64,000 nt of DNA from Anisus vortex (lineage: Eukaryota; Mollusca; Gastropoda; Planorbidae): contig OX421499.1 in NCBI GenBank assembly GCA_949126835.1, positions 7,705,026 through 7,769,025 on the forward strand, written 5' to 3'. A model generated the notes under the pieces. The model was not told the DNA's origin. It was given only the letters and a program-made list of their open reading frames with translations, and searched no databases. A program made the position numbers and the translations under genes. Positions 48,542 to 59,800 of the stretch are shown here, piece by piece (position 1 is the first letter of the stretch; each line of letters opens with the position of its first letter).

Positions 48542-48889
48542 TACTACACAGACTACCAAATTCACTTATCGATATAAGATGGGAGGAATGGAGGAGGCTG
48601 GTGTACTGCGGCGCCCCAACGGTCCAACAGACTAAGGGATGTATAGGGTGTAGGTAGGTAGGAAACCATAATTGATTTGGGCATTAAGAATAAGTGTCTG
48701 GGCCTAATCCATTCATTTTTACAGATCTGTGACATTAACTGAGGCACATAATATTCTTGTAATGCTTGTTACGTATGAGTTCTATTAGTCTGGAAACACA
48801 ATGCTATTTGTGGGATCTTTTCTTAAATAAATTGCCCCCCCCCTCTCCACAAACACCAAAACACCAAAACCTACGCCACTGATCTTTAA

Positions 48890-49029
48890 ATAATTACGTA
48901 AAAAGTTATATTTAATATTTTGCATAAACTATTTTATTTCCATTATTAATATAGTGTATATATATGAATATACACGTTACAATAGTAGGTGTATGAAATA
49001 CATGTATGTCCTATAGGTCTTTAAAAAGG
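48890..49029. other. AT-rich sequence
   Basis: No feature supported. Confidence 0.4.
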
Positions 49030-49307
49030 TAAGCTTTGAGTAGTAACAACGGCGAAAGTCTCAGGTATAGAAAAACACTTCTGTACCCATGGGCCTCAAA
49101 GACTGGCGAAGTGTGCAAACCGCCGATACGTTCACATTACGTATACACTGGCGGGCGAAAGCATCGGAGACAGCTCGTGCTGCAACTCCGGGTGTTCCGT
49201 TCCTATTGCACTCGGAAAAGGTTTTCGGCCCCGGCTGGGTAGGAAGCAATGAGCGCATGAGTCCGTCCCAAACCCGCACTGGCGCCTGGATTCCCATACA
49301 TAAAAAA
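49030..49307. other. GC-richer unassigned segment before the 15-bp array
   Basis: About 50% GC against an AT-rich background, with frames open on both strands that run into the array. No family is recognised. It may be the tail of a mobile element or an isolated exon. Confidence 0.3.
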
Positions 49308-50262
49308 CGGTATAGAAAAAAACGGTACATAAAAAAACGGTACAGAAAAACGATACAGAAAAAACGGTACATAAAATAACGGTACATAAAAAAAACGGTA
49401 CATAAAAAACGGTACATAAAAAAACGGTACATAAAAAAACGGTACATAAAAAACGGTACATAAAAAACGGTACATAAAAAACGGTACAGAAAAAAACGGT
49501 ACATAAAAAAACGGTACAGAAAAACGATACAGAAAAAAACGGTACATAAAAAAACGGTACATAAAAAAACGGTACATAAAAAACGGTACATAAAAAAACG
49601 GTACATAAAAAAACGGTACATAAAAAAACGGTACATAAAAAAACGGTACATAAAAAAACGGTACATAAAAAAACAATACATAAAAAAACGGTACATAAAA
49701 AAACGGTACATAAAAAAACGGTACATAAAAAAACGGTACATAAAAAAACGGTACATAAAAAAACGGTACATAAAAAAACAATACATAAAAAAACGGTACA
49801 TAAAAAAACGGTACATAAAAAAACGGTACATAAAAAACGGTACAGAAAAAAACGGTACAGAAAAAAACGGTACAGAAAAACGATACAGAAAAAAACGGTA
49901 CAGAAAAAAACGGTACAGAAAAACGATACAGAAAAAAACGGTACATAAAAAAACGGTACAGAAAAAAAACGGTACATAAAAAACGGTACATAAAAAAACG
50001 GTACATAAAAAAACGGTACATAAAAAAACGGTACATAAAAAACGGTACATAAAAAAACGGTACATAAAAAAACGGTACATAAAAAAACGGTACATAAAAA
50101 AACGGTACATAAAAAAACAATACATAAAAAAACGGTACATAAAAAAACGGTACATAAAAAAACGGTACATAAAAAACGGTACAGAAAAAAACGGTACAGA
50201 AAAAAACGGTACAGAAAAACGATACAGAAAAAAACGGTACAGAAAAAAACGGTACATAAAAA
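49308..50262. repeat. 13-15 bp tandem array, about 65 copies
   Basis: Units of the type ACGGTACATAAAAAA, varying in A-run length and with ACGGTACAGAAAAA and ACAATACAT variants in clusters. The minus-strand frames encoding Tyr-Arg-Phe-Phe repeats are artefacts of the array. Confidence 0.95.
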
Positions 50263-51020
50263 CGATTAAGGCGACAGCCGATTAAAATAGTCTAAACTCT
50301 AAACTCTAAACCCTCGACTTCTCTGCTTGTTTCCCTTAATCTTAAAAGAAACAAAAAGAAACAACAACAACATGAGCCTGTTCTATAAATACAAATTACA
50401 TTTCATGTATGTTTTTAAAACTGAAATTCTTTTTCATTAACATAAAAAATGTAATTATATTGTCAATTTTACGAAAATTAAAACAGGATTTATGTTTAGA
50501 ATTATCTTTCCAGCAAAAAAGTATAGGACATTTACATCAACACTCACACAAGGCTCTCGTCAAATGCTCAAAGCTAAGGCTATCAAACAGGAGACATTTA
50601 AAATAATTTCTTTTTGTTTACTAATCATTTATTTTCGTATCGGACACCATGGAATGTTAACATTGTAACTGCTAGAAAATTGAAAGAATTCATTTTAAGC
50701 TACAAATAATTATTTCAAGGAACAATCGTCCGTATTTCCGAAAGTAATCCCCCCCCTCCTCCGTTTAGCAGTTATATTTTATTTTTCGGGTGGAAGGTAT
50801 CTCTGGTAAGGCGTTTGGAGAATTCAAGGTCACAAAATCAAGCCAGGTCAGCACAACTTCCGGGTATTTCTGAAAGCAGATTGGAAACAGAGACAACACG
50901 ACAGCGAACACAACTGTGGCCCATCTAGTCAGACAGCTTATCAGCAAAGCGTATCCATTCAATCATTCATTCACCTATCTAATCATTAAAACGTGTCCAC
51001 CCAATCATCCATTTAAACAA
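50263..51020. other. AT-rich sequence without supported gene
   Basis: The longest minus-strand frame (50765-50962, 65 codons) contains one hydrophobic segment but lacks an ATG start and a splice acceptor. I do not call it. Confidence 0.4.
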
Positions 51021-51029
51021 CTAATCATT

Positions 51030-51245
51030 AAAATGGTCCGAGTCTAGACTTGCATCTTTATTAATGTTTTAAATGATGTTAAGTTACTTGTTTTCCTGGT
51101 TTGTTCAGACAACCCATTCCATGTCCGAATGCTACTCGAAAAGAAATAGTACTTATATGCGTTTGTTCTTGCATAAGGGATAAGGAAAGTGTTTTTGTCC
51201 TTATGTTTACCTGAGCATTACAACTTGTTGTTATTAGGTTTTATA
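51030..51245 (-). pseudogene. LINE 3' end, minus strand
   Basis: The complement encodes SIRTWNGLSEQTRKTSNLTS followed by the closing stop, matching the 27.6-kb LINE end. The 3' UTR is cut at about 51030. Confidence 0.75.
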
Positions 51246-51484
51246 TTCTAAATTAGAGTTTAATGCCGTATGTATGATTAGCACTTTACACTTCTGTCCT
51301 CTAGTGTTTCTAGGTTTAGTGATTTAAAGACATTGCGGCCCCGTAATACGTCGCGGCGTACATCTTACAAATAATTATTTTATTTTGTTGAAAATATGCT
51401 GAGGGACAAAACATCTGTAATCAAGACAAATTTCCATTTGTTTGGATCAATAAAGAAATCTTATATTATCTTATCTTATCTTAG
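51246..51484 (+). repeat. repeat 3' end with (TTATC)n tail
   Basis: GGATCAATAAAGAAATCTTATATTATC and then TTATC repeats up to 51484. An AATAAA followed by a pentamer tail suggests the 3' end of a retroposon on the plus strand. Confidence 0.45.
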
Positions 51485-51611
51485 AACCCACTGGTATAAT
51501 CTGTAAGATCCCATTCAAAACGAACCTATCTACTTCACCCAAGGTAGTTCAATGGCTAACATAATCACAGAAACAACCATAACCGATTGAATAAAATGGC
51601 TTTCTTCCAGA

Positions 51612-51890
51612 GTAAAAAAAAGTAAAGTACCCTTCGGAGCAAACTGATCATAGGGCCGGTGAAGCAGCGTTCACCAGTTTCTGTGGCCACGGCATACTTA
51701 GGAATGTGTGGCCAGCACAGTGTCCAGTCGCCTTTACTTTCACCAACTAATGTCAGGCAGCCATCAAAGCTGGGTACACTCAGGGACACCCTCAAGTCCT
51801 GGGAAAAGATCATAGCTTCCACTAGGATTCGAACCCAGAACTTTCGGATTGCCAGTCGAACGCGCTGCCGCTCGGCTACTCTTGCCCCCT
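51612..51890 (-). repeat. tRNA-derived SINE, full length
   Basis: Tail at 51618 (CCCTTCGGAGCAAACTGATC), head at 51830-51890 with box B on the complement (GGATTCGAACCC) and GCCGCTCGGC as box A. Confidence 0.9.
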
Positions 51891-51959
51891 TTTCTAAAGT
51901 AGTTTAGGATAACTTCTGCTAGACTCGGCTCACCTCACTTTCATGTAGGTTCTCCTAGG

Positions 51960-52147
51960 AAAATAAATTAAAGACAAAAATTTACATGTTTCATTAGTTT
52001 AATAAAAAAAGCGACAGGTGGTAACAGGAAGTAAACTTATTTTTATTTCTCTAAGAAAAGCATAAAAAGCTGTAAGAAAAATTATGTATAAGCCTATTAA
52101 TTTTTGTCTTACAATTCAAAATGGTTATTTATACTAACGATAAACAC
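51960..52147. other. AT-rich sequence, nothing recognised
   Basis: No feature supported. Confidence 0.4.
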
Positions 52148-52250
52148 AGCTGGACAAACTTCCATCCCTTCCAATACTGTGCCGGCTTTCAAATCTTCAC
52201 TGAAGGGCTGGACTAAAAACCTAAAGCGAAACTCTGTCATCTGTTTATAA
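52148..52250 (+). pseudogene. LINE reverse transcriptase C-terminus, second family
   Basis: The plus-strand frame ends IPSNTVPAFKSSLKGWTKNL before a TAA at 52248, resembling the closing P-S-V-x-x-F-K motif of LINE proteins. The frame is shifted just upstream, near TGGACAAACTTCC. Confidence 0.55.
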
Positions 52251-52259
52251 TTCTTGTTT

Positions 52260-53269
52260 GTGATGTTTTTTTATTACTCCCTTTCTTTTAACTCGTACTG
52301 TCTGTCTGCTTGGTTGGTTGGTTGGTTGCTTGGAAAACTTTGCATCGATTTTTCGACCACTTCCCGTCGTCCAATCAAGCTGAAACTTGGGCAGCAGACT
52401 TGTCCAGACTAACAATACATTCTATCAAATTTTCAGCATCATAGCCTTTGGAATAGTCATGAATAGCTTCGACCAATTAGCGAATCGAAGAAAATATTTC
52501 ACTTAAAAACATGGCTGCCTCTACCGGAAGAGATGGAAGTAAATAAACTTTTCGGATATGTTCGTTGTTACGAAATAAATCGAATGAAAACGACATAATG
52601 TAGCCGAAACAAAGCGAGTTATCTTTTTATGGTTTTTGCTGGACAAAGCTTGAAAAAAAAGCAGATGCGCAAAATGTTAGTGTGGAAATTCATAAGGTAT
52701 GATATCACTTATATTTATTTTAATCTATCGAAACATAAATTAAATATAAACTTAGTTTACAAAGAAAGGGGGTATAATAAAAACTTAGTTTTTATGGGTT
52801 GGTTTATTTGTCTAGTTTAATTGTGGACTCTTTCCTCGGTCCTAACGGGAGGTTTTGTATGTACATACAGACTTGTGTCTGTTGCATTTTGTTCATACCA
52901 CCTGTTACCCTTTATTACGTAGTTTTCTTTTACGACTAATAGAGTGTTATCCCCAAATTAAATGTCACCTTTAGACACTGTAATTCTAAAGTTATGGTAA
53001 TTGATCTATAGCTTAGTTGTTTTTTTTTTTAACTTTATCTGTTTGTGTACAGTAATACTCCGTTCATTTACAGCTCAAAGCGTTGGTTTCCAGCTTGATA
53101 TATTCATTAACAGCCTATTCCGTTGTTTAGCAGTCTAGTTTGTTGAGTCGCAATTCATTCTGAGGATAATATAGTTTATGTACTGTAAATAGTTTGTTTT
53201 TTTGGTCTATATATATATGGCTTCTATCTGTCTTGCAAGACAATGAATGCGCTCTTATGATTTTAGGAT
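52260..53269. other. intergenic sequence, nothing recognised
   Basis: A (TTGG)n patch lies at 52310-52328. Words such as CAGTCTGTT/CAGTCTAGTTTGTT around 53080-53150 recur near 55165-55220 on the other side of the LINE, possibly repeat flanks. Confidence 0.35.
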
Positions 53270-53274
53270 TTTAA

Positions 53275-54680
53275 TGAGGGACACGCTTGCTGTGGCTGAA
53301 CAGCCCGATCCTCGAATGACAGTCCCTCGCATTTGAACAGTGAAGGCGGCTGACTCCACGGTCAGCTGCAACCTCCTCCCTTGAATCTTCGTCTATGTGT
53401 CCCGCTTGCACACATCTTTATATCGTAGAAGAGGCCAGCCTGTGGCTTGAGATCCTACTGCCATTTACTCGTACAGGATATCCTTCGGTATTCGGCCATC
53501 TTTCATGCGCTTGGTGTGGCCAAGCCAAAGCAGTCTGCGCTTTGATAGCAATGCATAGATGGCTTGTTATATTAGCCTGGCTTAGGATTTCCTAGTTTGA
53601 TTTGCGTTCTTTCCAGGTGGTGCCTAAAATTCTGCGGTGGAACGTATTTAAGCGGTGTTCCTGTGACATATATGTTTTCCAGCTCTCACTGCCGTATAGC
53701 AAGGTGCTTAAGATACAAGCTCTGTAGACGGATATTTTGGTAGCTAGTGACACCTTGCTGTTTTCCCCACACCCTTTTTGATAACTTTGACATGGCAGCA
53801 GATGCTTTCCCGATCTGTTTGTTTAGCTCATTTTCAAGGGACATGGTACTGGATATAGTGGATCCAAGGTAGGTGAACTGTTTCACCACTTACTGGGTGT
53901 GGTTTCCAATGTTGATGGTGGGGACATCTGTTACATCTTGACCCATTACCTCAGTCTTGTTAAGGCTAATGGTAAGTACAAAGTCTTGGCAAGCTGGAGC
54001 TAGAGAGCTAACCAAAATCTGAAGACCTGAATGTGTGAGGGATATGAGAGCAGCGTCTTCAACAAAGAGAAGTTCTTGTATTAGAACATGGCGTACTTTG
54101 GTTTTGGCCCTGAGACATGTTAGGTTAAATAGTTTGCCGTCAGATCTTGTGCGTATAAATACACCGTCCTCAGAGATCTCAAAGGCGCCGGATAGCACAA
54201 TGGAATTTTTTTTTCCGAATAATGTTGGAGCAAGTACGCAGCCTTGCTTTGCACTACTTTTAATGGGAAATGCGTGGGACGCGGAGCCGTTATATTGCAC
54301 CGTTCCTTGTATATTGTCGTGGAAGGAGCAGAGCCTTTACAAGCTATTGTAGCGCCCCAGGGCAAAAGTTTCAGCGCCGCCCCCTTGCGTACTGTAACTG
54401 TTTGTTTAGTGCTATGTTTAGATTACCTTTGCAGCCCCCCTGGACGTGTCGCCCCCGGGCATATGCCCCCCTTCCCCCACCGTATGTGAGGGCACTGGGA
54501 AGCAGGTGATAAGCTTGAGCAGTTTCTTCTGCTAACCAAGTCGAAAGCATTTGTGAGGTCAATAAATGCTAGGTATAAGGATGCCTCTGCTCTTTTCTTG
54601 CAGTTGTTTAAGAGAGAAGATCGTGTGTTCTTTCCGGGGCGCATACCTGGGCTTTGATATGGAGATTGTGAGTTGCCCAT
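53275..54680 (-). pseudogene. degraded LINE with reverse transcriptase, minus strand
   Basis: Minus-strand pieces in order: LYLAFIDLTNAFDLVSR (54543-54593, RT motif with catalytic Asp), an unrelated insert (about 54335-54535), GCVLAPTLFG and downstream RT to about 53890. There the FADD-type motif is mutated to FVEDA, removing one catalytic Asp. FTYLGSTISSTMSLENELNK follows (53686-53880), then stops and shifts. The end has CHSRIGLFSHSKR (about 53288-53330). The domains and phrases match the common animal endonuclease/RT LINEs. It is 5'-truncated and has several frameshifts. Confidence 0.85.
54335..54535. other. GC-rich insertion within the LINE
   Basis: About 200 bp rich in C and G (GCGCCGCCCCC, GCCCCCGGGCATATGCCCCC) separates two RT motifs that are normally close together. 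It is probably a nested insertion. Exact ends and target duplications were not determined. Confidence 0.4.
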
Positions 54681-54689
54681 GCATCACAT

Positions 54690-55170
54690 ACCCCTTCTCT
54701 GTCTTATCGGCATCTCCCAAAGGAATGCGAGGCACTACTACATTTGGAGCCGATTCGACTGCAGAAGCTGCCGTAAGGAAAGCATATTAGGCGTTCCTAA
54801 CGCCTTCGGGGTTCCACTCCTGATTTGTTGCAGGTTTACTCCTGTAGCCTTTTCTATGTCCGCAAGGCAGCGGGGATTTGTGGTCGGAGCGTCCCCTTTC
54901 CTAGATGGAGTGTCTTCCCAGACTGACGGGTACCATCGACCCGAAGCTATTGCCAATTTCCCGCTTTCGCCCCTTGCTATGTTAATAGGAGCAGTTCCGC
55001 CGGGCTTAGTGACTAAGCCGCTCGAGCAGGCCAGATGTTGGACTTGGTTGCCGGAAGCTGTTGGAGACGCATGCCTTATGGGAGCTTTTTATAGACAGCG
55101 GGTGCTTTATCCGCCACTGACACCCCCGGCTATGGCAACTTTCGGAACCTTTAAACGTTTTTTGGTCTAG
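54690..55170. other. GC-richer unassigned segment
   Basis: Open frames on both strands (165 codons plus, 72 codons minus), neither recognised. It may be upstream LINE sequence too decayed to read or a different repeat. Confidence 0.3.
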
Positions 55171-55439
55171 TCTGTTCGTATACAATACAGTCTGTTCATT
55201 GAATGTTCAGTCTGTTGATTTAAGTCAAATCCATATTTTTACAGTTCAGTTTCTCAGATTTACAATTTAGACATACATTGTTAAGAACGAGCACTTAAAG
55301 TCAAGTATGTCAATTTAAGTCTAGATGGAGTGACCGAATAGAAAGACATACAAACTTATGGGAATATAAAGCCTCGTAAAGGATCATGCTAGACAGAACA
55401 GTCTTCTGTAAGCAAAATCAAACATCTTGAAAATATTCA

Positions 55440-55760
55440 TGTAAGTCTCTTTATGATATAAAACATATAATTCTCTTAATGGCAAAAAACCTATAGTTCT
55501 ACTTTATGACACAAAACATATTGATCGCTTTTTGACATAAAATATATTATAGATCACATTTTGACATTAAACATTTATATCTCCTTTCTTTTACATAAAA
55601 CATAGAGATATCTGTTTGACATAAAACGTACATATCTTTTTTTATGCCTTTAAAAATATAGATCTTTTTTGAAATAAAGCATAAAGATTTCTATCTAACA
55701 TAAAACATAAAGATACCTTTTTGACATAAAACATATAGTCTAGATATAAAATATATTTCT
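55440..55760. repeat. degenerate 30-37 bp repeat, about 10 copies
   Basis: Variants of GACATAAAACATATAGATCT followed by a T-rich stretch recur with irregular spacing. It ends about 80 bp before the phospholipase start codon. Confidence 0.8.
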
Positions 55761-55840
55761 TCCACTTTTTGTGTCAAAACTTTTAATTTATGAACAATTT
55801 TCTGCTTTTTTTATGTTTCTCAATAGAAACTGATTAGAAG

Positions 55841-56763
55841 ATGGATTATTCAAAAAGTTTCGCTTTGGTCGTTATTTTGAGTGCAGCTTTGTTTCTCGTA
55901 GGTAAGCTTAATCGATTACAAGTTTTTCAACGGACACTCACATTTTTGTAAACTATGATTCTTTTTTCACACCATTATACTGTATATGTGTGTTTTTTTT
56001 AAAGTAATAAAATGGTTCCTATTGAGCAGCGGTTGGCAACCTATGCTACGCGAGCCAGACATGGCACGCTGAGCAATTTCCAATGGCACGCGGAAGACCT
56101 CCCAGAATGGCAATTTAAGTCTTCTTCTAAACGAAATTTAGTGCCAGATAGAGGATAACTTTTAGGCTGCTGGCACGCTCAATGAATTAGAAATCCCACT
56201 TTGGCACACGATTAACAAAAGGTTGCCGACACCTGCTACTGAATAGTATAAGATTCCGAGTTTTTTTTAAAAATAGAACTAATGTTTGCTTCATTTTCCC
56301 TTAGCAGAAGCGACATCAAAGCGAGGTTTGATTCATCTAGCAGAAGCCATCACAACGTACACTGGAAGAAGCCCGTTAGATTATAACGGGTACGGCAGTT
56401 GGTGTGGATTAGGAGGGGGAGGAACACCAAAGGATGCAGTTGATAAGTACGTTTTTGAATGGTCCTTACAGAATATGCCAGGGGTTCCCAAAGTGTTCTC
56501 AGTGGCACACAGTTCAGCAAGGTGCAGCTCGGAGTATTGCAAAGGCTTTCATTGTTCTTCTGCTTTTCTTTTTTTTTCTTTTAATGTACCCAAAGTGTTT
56601 TTTTTACATCTGGGAATATGACTAACAAAAGTTCACTGTGTGAAAGCATTAATTAAAGAAAAAAACGCTGCAAATAAAAAAAAGTTTAGGAACTATTGGA
56701 TAACACATATTTATTATTACTATTAATACTTGCAACTTTATTTCTCTCAAACAAATGTTATCT

Positions 56764-56818
<55 letters not shown>

Positions 56819-59800
56819 AGAATGCGTGTCTTCAACCAATCATATTAGTCAATTTGAAGACGCGTGACCTTATTCTCTCATATTATAGTTTTGCGTTTTC
56901 ACTTCGGACATGCGTCCTCGCTAGCTAAGTGGTTAACGATTTTTCTGTTAGTCTATACCTTTTTTTTTCTACATTTTTTTTTTAGTAAATCACTTTCGTA
57001 AAATGCGTTTGTTCTTGCATATATATAGCTATTATATCTTTCTGTTAATTAGAGTTTATAAACTTTTTATCTGTAGCTACACAGGCCTGTTTTATTTTCA
57101 CCCAGGCAACGCCGGGCAATTTAGCTTGTATATTATAATGCATAATATGAAGCCGTGAGGGCCCACGATTTACCGCGACATAAATCGTAAATTCCGCGGA
57201 ACGCTTTTTCACAATCCGCTGCGTAGCGCGGCAAATGAAACGCCAGAACTCCGTAAACATACGACTAGATCCTAACTCGAAACATTCTGTATATTGTTAA
57301 TTGTAAATCCATAATCATTCATAATCATAATAGGGATATCAAAACGTTTACGACAGCACATTTAAATTCACTAATGGACACGTCTTAACGTGTATGCATG
57401 CATAAAAGGTCACGTGCAAAAACATTTCCGTTCTTATTCGATCATTTTATTCGAAACAATGTCTGTGTGCTACTTTACTGGTTGTACTAAAATTTGTTGG
57501 GGATTAAAATTTATTTCATTTCCAATAGATGTTTACAAAGCAAAACAATGTATTGTGAAAGTCAGAAGGGAATAATCACCTTTTTAAAATATAAAACTTA
57601 TTGCTTAATGCAAAAGAATTTGTGTTATTCGTTTTTATGAATTTACGCATTTTGTTTTTCAATAACCAAGAAAACGCAACTCTTGACTCATTTATTTTGT
57701 AAACAAATAAAAATTTAACGTCACGCGACTAACACTTAAGTATTAATGATCGCCTGTTCACTTTTGATGTTAAAAACGGATTCCTCATAACTAATATTGT
57801 TTCCTTTGTATAATTCTAAAAGTCTAGAACTGGCCGTCGAGGTTGAAATCAATTGTCAAACACCAGCAAAAGCATGCTTTTTTTGTTAATAGTTTAAAAA
57901 TAGAACAGGAAGTTTACGAACATTCGGGTTCAAAAGTTCACGCCTCATTAAGACTTGTCCATATGTCTTTAGTCAAATGATGCTGAAACAAAAGTAGGCC
58001 TTTTTTTTATTATCAAACTATCGACTACTATTTCTAAAGATAGTTAACTGTTTTTATGTATTGTTGAACCAAACGGCATTATTTAGGCGTGTAAGTTTAA
58101 GACTTAGAAGTATAAATTCACAGGCGTTCCTTCTAGATAGAAGATTATTATATCCACTAGGGCCTAAAACTCATGCAGGGCGGCAGAGATAGGTTGGTGG
58201 TTGGGGTAGAACCCGCGACGTGTTGGTTGACAGTCCGGTGAACTAACCACAGGACCAGCCGGCTTCTAAGTTTACCTGTTTAGACAGAGAATATGACAGT
58301 AGTGACAACACCGATTTATAACTTTGAGACCGAACGTTCCACATATTAAGAAGATTATTGAGTCCTATGCAAACTCTTGTTCCAGGAGTTTCACAGGTGA
58401 AAGTCACGAGATGTGAACTCGTTCTCTAAGGTGATCATCGGTATTGAAATATGATTATTGTTTAGATATTGCAGAAAGTAAAGCTATGGTTCTGTTAAGA
58501 TATTATTAAATTATCACTTTACACCTTTAATTTTGAACCTTAAGGGACTTTGAAATAATTTGTTTAAATCTCTTGACGTAAACGGTCGTTGGGAGGGGGG
58601 GGGGGAGCTAATGGACACTGCTTGCCCATTAGTTCTTTCAGTGGGCTTGGTAGACTTGGCGGCGCCCATCTCCTCTCCAAGTCAGCGGTGGATTTTTTTT
58701 TCTGATTTGTCTGCACCGTGGGCCGAATCCATGATGTCGAGCTTGTGAGCCAAGCTCACTGTCGACTTTGCTTGGTTATCTTTAAAGTTTTCATTTTAAT
58801 GCCAACCGAAGAAGTTTATTTTTCACAAAGGGACGAGATTAGGAATAGACTCATACCAAATTGATGTTTTTATGGAGAACAAAATCAACAAAGCTTGACT
58901 AACTCAATCTATATTGAAGCACTTTGTTGAGAATAAGAACCGAGTAAAGATTATAGACCTGCGGTAACCCTCAAGACTTAAGTCAGGATGATCAACATCA
59001 TTGTGAAGCCTATCTTGTTGTATGGAGCAGAAACATGGATAATTACTGCAGTTGTTTTAAAAAGCTACAGACATGTATCGACTCATGTCTCCGAAAGATC
59101 CTCAGAATCTGCCGGCCCAACGTCATCACCAACGAGGAGCTCTGACGACGCACTCAGCAGGAACCGGTGGAAGAACTAATCCGACAACGCAGATGGAAAT
59201 GGATTGGCCACACTCTTAGAAGGCCAGATTCCAGCACCACTAGACAAGCCCTTACTTGGAATCCGCAATGCAAGAGAAAGAAAGGTCGACCCAGAATGAC
59301 CTGGAGAACGGAGCTGGAGGCAGACAGCAAAAAGAGTGGTCACAACTGGGGACAGTTGGGGACTGGTCCAAGACCGAGTTGCATGGAGAGCCTTTGTTCG
59401 TGGCCCATGTCCCAGACGAGACAAGAGACGATGATGTTGATGAAAGATTTAAAACACGTGGCGATATGATTTTTTCCTACACGAGTTGACAATTAATGAA
59501 GTCACTTTCCTTAGTTGCCGGAAACAAATCTCAAATGGCTACGCAATATGATTTCCATCCTCTTTTAAAACAATCACACACACATTTTATTTTATTTAAT
59601 ATATATTGAACTAATATTGAACTAATTACTTAAAATGTGTGCTTGTAAAAATGATTTAATTAGCATTCGAATAGTTGTTAATGGGTTAACATTCTATTCT
59701 AATTCTAATTTAAGATTACTATAGTCTGATGAATGAAAATAGTCTAAGGGCAAAAACTCATGAAATCAAATTGAATATTAAGAATCACGAGTTATTGCCG

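Larger units (their letters stand above)
46913..48881. mobile_element. composite hAT-like element (GGCGTAGC ends)
   Basis: Left end CAATGGCGTAGCCAGG, right end (inverted) CAGTGGCGTAGG. The 8-bp flanks ATATCTAA and ATCTTTAA agree at 6 of 8 positions. It encloses another repeat (47190-48541) and a 44-bp array. The pairing of the ends is an inference from similarity to 20347-20534. Confidence 0.45.

Noticed and set aside
49061..50257. Tyr-Arg-Phe-rich repeat proteins (398, 305 and 281 codons)
   Set aside because: Artefact of the short A-rich tandem array; three overlapping frames give the same kind of text.
50765..50962. 65-codon minus-strand frame with a hydrophobic segment
   Set aside because: No ATG (begins at TTG directly after a stop), no splice acceptor and no family match.
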